This document shows positions 51,705 through 59,632 of a stretch of 64,000 bases of DNA, one piece after another (within the stretch, counting starts at the first letter, position 1; each line of letters begins with the position of its first letter). Source of the stretch: CAVYPR01 sp963770505 (GTDB lineage: Bacteria > Actinomycetota > Acidimicrobiia > Acidimicrobiales > RAAP-2); assembly GCA_963770505.1 (NCBI GenBank), contig CAVYPR010000006.1, forward strand, positions 1,116,001-1,180,000, read 5' to 3'. The position numbers and the translations under genes are program-made. The notes beneath the pieces were generated by a model that was not told where the DNA came from, searched no databases, and worked only from the letters and a program-made list of their open reading frames with translations.

Positions 51705-52991
51705 TCAGGCGGGCTCGGGTCGGTTCGGTCCGCCGGGGTCGGGCGCTTCGCCTCCCCCGTCGTCCCCTGCGACCCCGGGTACCGCCTTGCGGACTGCGCT
51801 CTCGGCCTTCGAGGCGACGACATGGAGCGGGAGACCCGTGCGATCGGCCGCCCGGGCCACGTCGTCGAACTCGGCCTTCACCCGGCCGGGGCCGACCTTC
51901 ACCCGCACGGGCTCGCCGTCGACCTCGACCTCACCTTCCAGGCGGGCGGACGGCCACCGCTCCCCTGACAATGCCCGGACGCCGAAGGTGCCGGTGATGT
52001 CCCGGAAGACCTGGCGAAGGTGGCCGGCGAGTGCCGGGTCGCACAGAGCGTGGAGCGTGTGTCCGGGGCGGCCCTTCTTCATCACCACCGGCGTGATCCA
52101 GGCGTCGTGGGCGCCCGCGTCGAGGAGGGCGGCCACCGCTCGGCCGAGCTGCTCGCCCGTGGTGTCGTCGAGATTCGTCTCGAGGACGATGACGGGCTGG
52201 CCCGGGCCGATGTCGGTGACCCCCGTGCCGGTCCGCTCGATCGCCCGCCCTACGACGACCTGGGTGCAGTTCGGCAGGTCCGGCAGTTCGTTCGAGCCGG
52301 CGCCGAAGCCGCTGGTCGCCACCACCATCGGGGGCATCGGGCCGAAGGAGCCGGCCAGGGCGGAGAGGATGGCGGCGCCGGTGGGCGTGGTCAGCTCGAT
52401 CTGGGTGTCCCGGCCGTAGGTGGGGGCATCGGCCAGCAGCCGCACCACGGCCGGAGAGGGGTTGGGCAGCAGCCCGTGGGCTGCTCGGATGGTGCCTGTG
52501 CCGGTCGCCACCTTCGATGCGGTCACGGTGTCCACCCCCAACACCTCGAGAGCCGCCGCCGTCCCGACCACGTCGACCACCGCGTCGTGCCCGCCGACCT
52601 CGTGGAAGTGCACCTGCTCGGCCGAGCGGCGGTGGATCCGTCCCTCGACCTCGGCGAGGGCGGCGAACACGGCCAAGGACCGCTGTGCCACGCGCTCGGG
52701 GAGGCGGGCTTCGGAGACCAGTCCCACGATGTGGGCGTAGGTGCGCACCACGACGTCGTCCCGGCTGGAGACGACGACCCTGGTACAGCCGATTCCGCCC
52801 CGCAGCACGGGTTCCCGACGCAGCTGCCAACCCGGGAGCGGGAGCCGCCCGAGGATGGAGAGGACCTCGTCGAAGTCGGCGCCGGCATCGAGCAGGCTGG
52901 CCAGGGCCATGTCGCCGGCGATGCCGGCGAAGCAGTGAAACCAAGCGACGGTCCCGGTAGTTCCCGGGGCCTCGGGCGTCCGACTGTTCAC
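51705..52991 (-). CDS. larC: Nickel-pincer cofactor nickel chelatase LarC
   Basis: LarC inserts nickel into pyridinium-3,5-bisthiocarboxylate mononucleotide. The 428-residue protein starts at GTG 52991 overlapping larB. It shows AWFHCFAGIAGDMALASLLDAG, the His/Glu-rich VHFHEVGGHDAVVDVVGTA, ATGTGTIRAAHGLLPNPSPA, LTTPTGAAILSAL, ETNLDDTTGEQLG and MKKGRPGHTLHALC. In lactobacilli LarC is made by a programmed frameshift between LarC1 and LarC2; here it is one continuous frame. Confidence 0.92.
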   Translation of the reverse strand: MNSRTPEAPGTTGTVAWFHCFAGIAGDMALASLLDAGADFDEVLSILGRLPLPGWQLRREPVLRGGIGCTRVVVSSRDDVVVRTYAHIVGLVSEARLPERVAQRSLAVFAALAEVEGRIHRRSAEQVHFHEVGGHDAVVDVVGTAAALEVLGVDTVTASKVATGTGTIRAAHGLLPNPSPAVVRLLADAPTYGRDTQIELTTPTGAAILSALAGSFGPMPPMVVATSGFGAGSNELPDLPNCTQVVVGRAIERTGTGVTDIGPGQPVIVLETNLDDTTGEQLGRAVAALLDAGAHDAWITPVVMKKGRPGHTLHALCDPALAGHLRQVFRDITGTFGVRALSGERWPSARLEGEVEVDGEPVRVKVGPGRVKAEFDDVARAADRTGLPLHVVASKAESAVRKAVPGVAGDDGGGEAPDPGGPNRPEPA

Positions 52992-53758
52992 GGGAGCAGC
53001 CGACCGACGGCGCAGGCCGCGCCGAACCCGTTGTCGATGCCCACCACCGTGATCCCGGCGGCACACGAGGACAGCATGGCCAGCAGTGCGGTCACCCCCT
53101 CCAGCGCGGCTCCGTAGCCGGCGCTGGTGGGGACGGCCACCACCGGAGCGGGGGTGATGCCACCGACGAGGCTGGCCAGCGCCCCTTCCATCCCCGCCAC
53201 CACCACGACGACGTCCGCCTCCACCAGCTCGTCCACCGACGCCAGCAGGCGGTGGACGCCGGCCACGCCGCAGTCGTGCAACAGCATCGGAGCGAATCCG
53301 AGGGCCGAGAGCACCGCCGTGCACTCGTCGGCCACGGGCTGGTCGGCGGTGCCGGCCGTGAGGACCAGCACCCGACCGGGTCGCTCGGCGGCCGGGCGCC
53401 ACACCAGGGTGGAGAGACGACCGGTGCCGGTGACCGTCCCCGGCAGATGGCCTGCGGCGGCGACGGCCGCCTGGGCCGCAGCGGCCTGCCCGGGATCGGC
53501 GCGAGTGAGGAGAACCGGGCCACCAGGCTCGGCGAGAAGCTCGACCACGATCCCTGCGCACTGCTTGGGGGTCTTCCCCGGCCCGTACACGGCTTCGGGC
53601 AGTCCCTGGCGCAGGGAACGGTGGTGGTCGATCCTCGCGTAGCCGAGATCGGCGAACGGGAGGCGCCGGAGCCGGCGGACGGCATCATCGGGTGGACACA
53701 CACCCGAGGCCACGTCGTCGAGAAGCTGTCGAAGCGCGGGCTGGTCCATCAGGCTCAC
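52988..53758 (-). CDS. larB: Pyridinium-3,5-biscarboxylic acid mononucleotide synthase LarB
   Basis: LarB carboxylates nicotinate adenine dinucleotide, first step of nickel-pincer cofactor synthesis. The 256-residue protein has an N-terminal helical region and a PurE-like C-terminal domain: VLTAGTADQPVADECTAVL, VVVVVAGMEGALASLVGG, VVAVPTSAGYGAALEGVTAL and GIDNGFGAACAVGRLL. GTG 53758 is used; ATG 53749 is possible. Divergent from pheA with only 14 bases between the start codons. Confidence 0.92.
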   Translation of the reverse strand: MSLMDQPALRQLLDDVASGVCPPDDAVRRLRRLPFADLGYARIDHHRSLRQGLPEAVYGPGKTPKQCAGIVVELLAEPGGPVLLTRADPGQAAAAQAAVAAAGHLPGTVTGTGRLSTLVWRPAAERPGRVLVLTAGTADQPVADECTAVLSALGFAPMLLHDCGVAGVHRLLASVDELVEADVVVVVAGMEGALASLVGGITPAPVVAVPTSAGYGAALEGVTALLAMLSSCAAGITVVGIDNGFGAACAVGRLLP

Positions 53759-53772
53759 TATCCTGCCTCGGT

Positions 53773-54705
53773 GTGACCCAACCTGCGACCTCGATCGCCT
53801 TCTTCGGCCCCCAGGGCACTTTCACCGAGGAGGCGCTGCTCAGCGAACCCGACTTCGCAGCATCGGCCCTCGAGCCGAGGGCGACCATCGCCGAGGTCCT
53901 CGAGGCGGTGGCCGGCGGTCGGGTGGACCTCGGTTTCGTGCCGATGGAGAACGCCATCGACGGGACGGTGCGCGACACCCTCGACGCCCTCATTCTCGAC
54001 TTCGACCTGCTGATCCAGCGTGAGGTCGTCCTCGATGTGCACCTGCACCTCATGGCCGCCCAGGGCACGAAGTTGTCCGACGTGCGGCGCGTGTTGTCGT
54101 TCCCCGTGGCGACGGCCCAGTGCCGGAAGTACCTGGCCGAGAGCCTGCCCGCTGCCGAAGTGCTGGCCAGCAACTCCACCGCCGATGCGGCCCGGCAGCT
54201 TGGAGAGCACCCCGAGCCCGGCAGTGCGGCCATCGCCCCGCGCCTGGCCGCCGACATCTACGGATTGGCGGTGCTGGCCGAGGACGTCGAGGACTTTCCC
54301 GGCAACCAGACCAGGTTCGTGGCCGTGGCCCGTTCCGGAGTTCCGCGACCCACCGGTCACGACCGCACCAGCATCGTGTGCTTCCAGCGTGACGACCGCC
54401 CCGGAAGCCTCCACGGGATCCTCGGTCAGTTTGCCGCCCGCAACATCAACCTCACCAAGCTCGAGTCACGTCCGACCAAGCGCGGGTTGGGTGACTACTG
54501 CTTCGTCATCGACCTCGACGGCCATTTGGACGACGAGGTGGTGGCTGACTGCCTCCGGGACCTCCACGCCGAGCTGGCAGGGGTCAAATTCCTCGGCTCG
54601 TATGCCGCGGCCGGCGCCCATGCTCCGGCCCGCCGGCGCGAGGCGGACGACGCGTGGCGCCAGGCCGACGCGTGGCTGTCGGCCCTGCGCGACCAGATCG
54701 GCTGA
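53773..54705 (+). CDS. pheA: Prephenate dehydratase
   Basis: PheA converts prephenate to phenylpyruvate for phenylalanine. The 310-residue monofunctional enzyme has SIAFFGPQGTFTEEALLSE at the start, FVPMENAIDGTVRDTLD, the catalytic TRF in FPGNQTRFVAVA, and a C-terminal ACT regulatory domain with DRPGSLHGILGQF and NLTKLESRP, which bind phenylalanine for feedback control. TATCCT (53759-53764) ends eight bases before GTG 53773, so the transcript is probably leaderless; this lets the promoter fit in front of larB. Confidence 0.94.
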   Translation: MTQPATSIAFFGPQGTFTEEALLSEPDFAASALEPRATIAEVLEAVAGGRVDLGFVPMENAIDGTVRDTLDALILDFDLLIQREVVLDVHLHLMAAQGTKLSDVRRVLSFPVATAQCRKYLAESLPAAEVLASNSTADAARQLGEHPEPGSAAIAPRLAADIYGLAVLAEDVEDFPGNQTRFVAVARSGVPRPTGHDRTSIVCFQRDDRPGSLHGILGQFAARNINLTKLESRPTKRGLGDYCFVIDLDGHLDDEVVADCLRDLHAELAGVKFLGSYAAAGAHAPARRREADDAWRQADAWLSALRDQIG

Positions 54706-54765
54706 CACCGGCCCGTCCGCTTTGAACTGAGCCCCGACAGCTGGTGGTGGGCCGGGCCCCGCCGG

Positions 54766-55641
54766 TCACGAGGCGGCCGGCGTCGAGTGACCGGGTGAAG
54801 GGTCGAGGTTTGGAGGGGACGTGCGCACCGAGAGAACGATGCCGACCACCATGATGGCGAAGGACGCACATGCGACCGCGATCCGCAGCGGGCTTCCCTC
54901 GTAGTGCTCGCCGAAGAGCCAGATGCCCAGGATGATGCTCACGAATGGGTCGACCGAAACCATGAGGGGTTGCGAGATTCGGAGTGGTCCGACATGTAGC
55001 GCCGTCTGCACCAGCAGGGTTCCGATGATGCCCCCCACGATGACGGCATAGATGGGCCAGCGTGAGAACATTCCCAGAAACCCAACGGTCGTGAATGTGT
55101 CGGTGGCCGACTTGATGAAGGTGGCCTCGAGCGCCCAGACCACGGCTGCCGCGGTCGCCGCCATCGCCGCCCGTCGGCTGGCCGGTCCCCGGAGGCTCAG
55201 CGCGGCCAGCGCCGCCGTCAGGATCCCGAAAGTCACCAGCACCGACAGCCAGGCCGACGACGTCGGCGCTGTCTGGTTGCCCTGCGGCTCGGCGAGCACC
55301 ACGAAGAGGGCGAGGCTGGCGCAGGTCAGGCCGGCGGAGGCCCAGGCGGCCCGGGTGATTCGCTGGCCGATCCACACTCTGCGCAGCGCGAGCGTGAAGA
55401 CGAGTTCGGAGACAAGGAGCGCCTGTACCTGAGAAAGCGTGCCGAGGTGGAGCGCCGTTGCCTGGAAGACGAACCCTCCGAGGAGCGCGACCCAGCCGAG
55501 CAACCAGAGCGGGTTCCTGGCCAGGTAGAGAGCCAGGCGCAGCAGCGGGAGCTTGGCGGACCTCGAGGTGCTGGCCCGGTGCTGGGCCACCACGTTGAAG
55601 GCATTGCAGAGCCCCGCGCACAGAGCGAAGAGGGTGCTCAC
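54766..55641 (-). CDS. EamA/NIPA-like DMT transporter (first of two)
   Basis: A 291-residue integral membrane protein with nine or ten hydrophobic segments, in the drug/metabolite transporter superfamily. The opening LFALCAGLCNAFNVVAQHRA followed by a charged loop and NPLWLLGWVALLGGFVFQATAL, and the later AAAVVWALEATFIKSA and ILGIWLFGEHYEG, are very like the second copy at 56502. Substrate unknown; NIPA-type magnesium transport or metabolite export are options. GTG 55641. Confidence 0.85.
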   Translation of the reverse strand: MSTLFALCAGLCNAFNVVAQHRASTSRSAKLPLLRLALYLARNPLWLLGWVALLGGFVFQATALHLGTLSQVQALLVSELVFTLALRRVWIGQRITRAAWASAGLTCASLALFVVLAEPQGNQTAPTSSAWLSVLVTFGILTAALAALSLRGPASRRAAMAATAAAVVWALEATFIKSATDTFTTVGFLGMFSRWPIYAVIVGGIIGTLLVQTALHVGPLRISQPLMVSVDPFVSIILGIWLFGEHYEGSPLRIAVACASFAIMVVGIVLSVRTSPPNLDPSPGHSTPAAS

Positions 55642-55779
55642 GGGGCAATCTCGCGGAAGACGCCCGAAAGGCTGCTCGCTTCCCCCGGGCCCGGCGGGTC
55701 GACGAACGCCCGGGCAGTCGCGCCCGCTACCGCGGCGTCTCGCCGGGCCGGCGTGGCGTCAACTCCCGAGACGGCAGCG

Positions 55780-55941
55780 TCAGTGGCCGTGGCCGCGCCC
55801 GCGGGAACTGTGGGGGTGCTTCCTTGTCTTGTGGGCGTGGGTGGCGTCTGGGTGTGAGTTGCGCCGGGCGTAGTGGCGGCCACCGAAGCCCCCCGCCACG
55901 ATCACCACCAGCACGATCGCCATGATGAACCAAATGAACAC
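55780..55941 (-). CDS. Small membrane protein with His-rich tail
   Basis: A 53-residue frame from GTG 55941 (AGGGGA upstream) to TGA 55780. Residues 2-18 (FIWFIMAIVLVVIVAGG) form one membrane helix; the tail has eight His among many Arg, Lys and Ser and ends RGRGHGH. Such tails can bind metal ions. It lies between the two DMT transporters. An 81-residue frame overlapping it in another register is Thr/Ala-rich and looks like a shadow. Confidence 0.55.
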   Translation of the reverse strand: MFIWFIMAIVLVVIVAGGFGGRHYARRNSHPDATHAHKTRKHPHSSRGRGHGH

Positions 55942-56080
55942 GTTGCCCGTCCCCTCGGTATTCGCGTGAGGTCGCTCACCCTAGGCCGTTGGGCACGGCC
56001 TGGTCGAGTGGCTGGTTGGATCGGGCGGGCCCGGGGTGCGGAAACCGGTTGAGTCCCCGCCCGGACTGCTGACTTGTGCC

Positions 56081-56112
56081 TAAGGTGTGATGACAGACCG
56101 AACCCTAGGAGG
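56081..56112 (+). promoter_or_regulatory. Promoter box and ribosome site for the PLDc_N-like gene
   Basis: TAAGGT (56081-56086) is a good -10 box; AGGAGG (56107-56112) lies four bases before GTG 56117. Together they show that the ATG at 56090 is at the transcript edge and not the real start. Confidence 0.6.
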
Positions 56113-56116
56113 AGCT

Positions 56117-56350
56117 GTGCTGGCGTACTCGTTCCCGCTCTTGAGTCTCTTCTGGGCCATGCTGATGTTTGCCGGCCTGGTCATCGTCGTCTTCTTCATC
56201 ATCTGGTGTTTCGTCGACAACTTCCGGCGCAAGGATCACCACGGACTGGCCAAAGCGGGCTGGACCGTCCTCATCCTGATCATTCCAGTCATCGGTGCCC
56301 TGATCTACATCATCGCCCGTCCGGTCGACGCCACCTACGAGCGCACGTAG
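56117..56350 (+). CDS. Small PLDc_N-type membrane protein
   Basis: A 77-residue protein with two membrane helices (about residues 8-35 and 52-70) joined by a loop with DNFRRKDHHGLAKAGW, ending in IARPVDATYERT. This is the phospholipase-D-nuclease N-terminal (PLDc_N) arrangement, where short stand-alone versions are common in actinobacteria and have no proven function. No catalytic domain is present. Confidence 0.82.
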   Translation: MLAYSFPLLSLFWAMLMFAGLVIVVFFIIWCFVDNFRRKDHHGLAKAGWTVLILIIPVIGALIYIIARPVDATYERT

Positions 56351-56501
56351 GGGGTACGGGCCCCGAGACCGCAGTTGGGCGATCTCTGCGCTTGGCCGAC
56401 TCGGTCATCGGCGTGGCGACGGCGCAGCACACTGGGACTGAAGTGACTCCTCGGAAGCGCCGGCGGATGCGGAGTTTCGGGCTCCGACCGGCGGGGGCCC
56501 G

Positions 56502-57419
56502 ATGACGGCCGCGCTCGCCCTCTTGGCGGCGCTGGCGTTCGCCCTGGGCAACGTCCTTCAACAGAAGGGCACGCTGGAGACCGAGGCCCCCGAAGACGAT
56601 CCGCACTTCCTGGCGCAGGCGGTGAGGCGTCCGGTCTGGCTCGCCGGTGGGCTGTGCCAGGTCGGTGGCTGGATCCTGCAGGCGGTGGCGCTGAAGTCGG
56701 GGTCGCTGGTCGTCGTGCAGTCGCTCACGTCCATGAGCCTGGTTATCGCTCTGCCCCTGGGCGCCAAGATCACCGACCAGCAGATCACCAGGAGGGTCAC
56801 GGCCGGTGCGGTGGCCATGGTCGCGGGGATCGCCCTTCTCCTGACCGTGGGGTCCCCCGTAGGGGGCACGACACAACCGTCGGCATCGGCATGGGTGTCT
56901 GCCGGCCTGGTTTCCGTGCTGATCGTCGCTGCGTTGTACAGGATGGGCCGCCACCGCCAAGGGGCGGCGAAGGCACTGCTCTTCGGATCGGCGGCGGGCG
57001 TCGCCTTCGGACTCCAGGCGGCGGTGACGAAGGTGTTCATGGAGCTGGTGGGCAAGGGACTCGGGACCATCCTCACGAGTTGGACCATCTACGTGCTCAT
57101 CGTGTCGGCCATCGTGGGATTCGTGCTGCAACAGACGGCCCTCAAGACGGGCATCCTGGCTCCGGCCATGGCGACGAGCAACGCAGTGACCCTGATCTCC
57201 AGTGTGCTGCTGGGAGTGTCCGTCTTCGGCGAGAGCGTGTCCAGCAGCAACTCCCGGTCGGCGCCGTCGATCGTCGGCTTGCTGATCGCACTGGTCGGCA
57301 TCGTGCTGCTGGCCGGGGCCAATCCACCCCAGAGCACCCACCCGATGCCTGATTTCGACGACGTGCCTCCCAACGCCGACAGACCCGGGGGGCCACCTGC
57401 AGCACCAGGTGGGCGCTGA
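56502..57419 (+). CDS. EamA/NIPA-like DMT transporter (second of two)
   Basis: A 305-residue relative of the transporter at 54766-55641: ALALLAALAFALGNVLQQKG, RRPVWLAGGLCQVGGWILQAVA, GSAAGVAFGLQAAVTKVFME and GVSVFGESV line up with its counterparts. About nine membrane segments; the C-terminal tail is Pro-rich and soluble. The preserved Gln/Lys after the first helix (LQQKG) is typical of this DMT subgroup. Substrate unknown. Confidence 0.86.
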   Translation: MTAALALLAALAFALGNVLQQKGTLETEAPEDDPHFLAQAVRRPVWLAGGLCQVGGWILQAVALKSGSLVVVQSLTSMSLVIALPLGAKITDQQITRRVTAGAVAMVAGIALLLTVGSPVGGTTQPSASAWVSAGLVSVLIVAALYRMGRHRQGAAKALLFGSAAGVAFGLQAAVTKVFMELVGKGLGTILTSWTIYVLIVSAIVGFVLQQTALKTGILAPAMATSNAVTLISSVLLGVSVFGESVSSSNSRSAPSIVGLLIALVGIVLLAGANPPQSTHPMPDFDDVPPNADRPGGPPAAPGGR

Positions 57420-57543
57420 CGGTGCGGTCGACCCGTCCAGGGCACGGGCAGGGCCTTCTGCGGATCCCACCGGCCGCGACCGGACGGGTCGTTCCTCGTG
57501 GGCGCTGCCTACCAGTCCGCATGCCCGGCGCCCGCAGAGGTAG

Positions 57544-58137
57544 GTGCAATTGTCGGTGATCCTTGCGGCGACGACCACCGCCACATGGTGGATCTATCCG
57601 CTGCTGTTCCTCGGGGTGATGGTGTCGTGGGCCGGCGTCCCATTCGTCGGCACGCTGGCGCTTGGCGCGGCGGGAGTCGCCGCGAGCCAGGGCAGATTGG
57701 CGCTTGGTGCCGTCATCGTGGTGTCGACGATGGCCGGGGAGGCGGGAGGTCTGATCGGCTACTGGGTGGGGTTGCGCTGGGGACGCCAACTCCTGGGCCG
57801 ACCCGGGAAGCGCCTGGCCAGCCGGGAGAAGGCGCTCGAACGGGGAGAGCGCATCTACGCCAGGTGGGGACGGCTCGCCGTCTTTGTGACGCCGGCCATC
57901 GTCTCGGGTACCGCCAAGATGAAGCGCGGGCAGTTCGCCCTGTGGAACCTTGTCGCGTCCTTCGCCTTCTCGGTCTCGGTGGGAGCGAGCTCGTACGGTC
58001 TCGGCAGGGTGGCCACCGGCCACCATTCGAAGTTCGACGTCGGTGTGCTGGCCGTCGGTCTGATCGCCGGCGGGCTCTTTCTCCTCCTCGGGCGGCACCG
58101 TCGCCGCAAGGTCGTCTCGACGCCGGACGCCGCGTGA
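57544..58137 (+). CDS. DedA-family membrane protein
   Basis: A 197-residue DedA/SNARE-associated (VTT) protein, a family implicated in undecaprenyl phosphate or lipid flipping. WAGVPFVGTLALGAAGVAAS, the GExxGYxxG-like MAGEAGGLIGYWVGLRWG, a charged loop with RWGRLAVFVTPAIVSGTAKM (the conserved F/RxxP segment) and several membrane helices are seen. GTG 57544. The usual Arg and Pro of the re-entrant loop are mostly kept. Standing alone on the forward strand. Confidence 0.83.
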   Translation: MQLSVILAATTTATWWIYPLLFLGVMVSWAGVPFVGTLALGAAGVAASQGRLALGAVIVVSTMAGEAGGLIGYWVGLRWGRQLLGRPGKRLASREKALERGERIYARWGRLAVFVTPAIVSGTAKMKRGQFALWNLVASFAFSVSVGASSYGLGRVATGHHSKFDVGVLAVGLIAGGLFLLLGRHRRRKVVSTPDAA

Positions 58138-58336
58138 CGGCGCACCGCGGCGTCATGTCGGCCAGCCCAGTTGCGCAGCGCGCTCGCCGCGATCTGCTGC
58201 GCACCTCGGGCGGTGATGCCTGCGCCGACATCCGCTCCACGTGCACCTGCGGGTCGATCACTTCGAGCAGCCCGTGAAGCCGCCCCGATGGCGTAGGCGC
58301 TTCTTGGAGGGCCTGCAGACGGCGGCGACCTGGGCT

Positions 58337-59119
58337 TCAGCTGCTCGGGGATTCAGAATCGGTCGGCGCACGCGCCGCCTCGTCTGCGTCCTCGGAACCC
58401 ACCCTGCGTTCCACCGACGCCTGATGGTCCCTCAGCACGGCTTGGGTTGCTGCCAGGGAGATCGGCTCGGGACGCGGACCCTCCCAGTCCAGGTACCAAT
58501 GCCGAGTCATGGTGGCGAGCCACGAATCGTTGGCGGGAATGAGGGTGAAACGAGACACCGTTCGCTGGTGCCCGACCTGGTCTGAGTAGAGCAGCTCCAC
58601 GGTCACCGGCTGCTGGGAGGCGATCGCCTCGACGAGTGCGACACGCAGAGGGTCGTCGGGATGCCGCAGCGCTCCCTGCCAGAGGCCGACGTCGCCCCCG
58701 GGTACGTAGAGATCGCGCGATTGCAGATGGAACTCCTCCAGTGGGGCATGGGAGGGGAATTCGCCCGATATCGACATTCCGGGGCGGGCGGACCACCCCT
58801 GGCACACCGCCATCCCAGTCCCGACGTTCCTCAGGCTGATGGCCATGTAGACCACGTCATTGAGGTGTTCGACGACAGCTCTTCCTCCTGCCGCCCTCAC
58901 CCACTGGCCGTCGAGGAACATGATCTTCTGTTGCGGATCGTCGGGTCGCGAGGGGGCGAGGAGCGGCCTGCGCTGTTCTTGGAGCGCAATCTCAGCGATT
59001 CGTGCCGAGCGGTTGGACGATCGCACGGCGGCGAAGGTGGCAGCGGCAAGCACGAGGGTTCCGGCGGCGGTGGCCAGCGACGAGATCGTCACCCAGGCGT
59101 CGCTTGCAGGTCCAACCAT
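58337..59119 (-). CDS. Membrane-anchored protein of unknown function
   Basis: A 260-residue protein with a single N-terminal membrane helix (about residues 9-30: ISSLATAAGTLVLAAATFAA) and a soluble part with GTGMAVCQGWSARPG, an ending rich in Glu and Ser. The immunoglobulin-like pattern of beta strands (VALVEAIASQQPVTVELLY, TVSRFTLIPAND) resembles proteins often listed as hypothetical in actinobacteria with a similar N-terminal helix. Function not assigned. Divergent from the copper-type csoR gene. Confidence 0.7.
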   Translation of the reverse strand: MVGPASDAWVTISSLATAAGTLVLAAATFAAVRSSNRSARIAEIALQEQRRPLLAPSRPDDPQQKIMFLDGQWVRAAGGRAVVEHLNDVVYMAISLRNVGTGMAVCQGWSARPGMSISGEFPSHAPLEEFHLQSRDLYVPGGDVGLWQGALRHPDDPLRVALVEAIASQQPVTVELLYSDQVGHQRTVSRFTLIPANDSWLATMTRHWYLDWEGPRPEPISLAATQAVLRDHQASVERRVGSEDADEAARAPTDSESPSS

Positions 59120-59294
59120 GAGCCTTCGTCATTTCCCCGTTCACGACCGGCAGGTCGGAACCGGGCCGGCTCGCACGCGGCTCCGGGCCAGGCCTCCCTG
59201 GGCGGTCTGGGTGGTGAACCTACCCGCGCCAGGGGAACGCATGCCGGGACGAGACGCCCAAGGACGCGTGCCCCCTTCGCGGGGGGACGGCAGT

Positions 59295-59323
59295 TTGCCC
59301 ACAATACCCTAGAGGGGTATGGT
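59295..59323 (+). promoter_or_regulatory. csoR promoter with operator in the spacer
   Basis: TTGCCC (59295-59300) and TATGGT (59318-59323) are 17 bases apart. The spacer holds ATACCCT-AGA-GGGGTAT (59304-59320), a perfect CsoR operator. TATGGT ends six bases before the ATG at 59330, so the message is leaderless and the gene represses itself until copper is bound. Confidence 0.85.
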
Positions 59324-59329
59324 AAAGAG

Positions 59330-59632
59330 ATGACGACCACGCAGCAGTCCTCGCCCGGTTACTCCTCTGACAAAGAGGCCATCTTGAAGCGGTTCCGCCG
59401 CATCGAGGGCCAGATCCGAGGCCTCCAGCGGATGGTGGAAGAGGACCGCTACTGCATCAGTGTGCTCGAACAGGTGTCGGCAGTTACCAGGGCGCTGCAG
59501 TCGGTGTCACTGGAGCTCCTCGACGACCACCTCGCGCACTGTGTACTTGACGCGGCGAAGGTCGGTGGCGAGGGCGCAACGCGCAAGATCGAAGAAGCCC
59601 AGGCCGCGATCGCGAGGTTGGTCAAGTCGTGA
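59330..59632 (+). CDS. csoR: Copper-sensing repressor CsoR
   Basis: A 100-residue CsoR with the complete Cu(I) triad: Cys 42 (DRYCISVLEQ), His 67 and Cys 71 (DDHLAHCV), spaced 25 and 4 residues like C36-H61-C65 of the mycobacterial protein. The helical core RFRRIEGQIRGLQRMVEED is typical. It overlaps the next gene, a permease, by GTGA, so the permease is the copper-induced product. Its operator lies in its own promoter. Confidence 0.93.
   Translation: MTTTQQSSPGYSSDKEAILKRFRRIEGQIRGLQRMVEEDRYCISVLEQVSAVTRALQSVSLELLDDHLAHCVLDAAKVGGEGATRKIEEAQAAIARLVKS

Noticed and set aside
55638..55883. An 81-residue Thr/Ala-rich reverse frame before the first DMT transporter
   Set aside because: Low complexity and no ribosome site; the overlapping 53-residue frame has a proper membrane helix.
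58134..58277. Short forward frame after the DedA gene
   Set aside because: Its GTGA overlap is tempting, but the 47-residue product is Ser/Arg/Ala-rich without any pattern.
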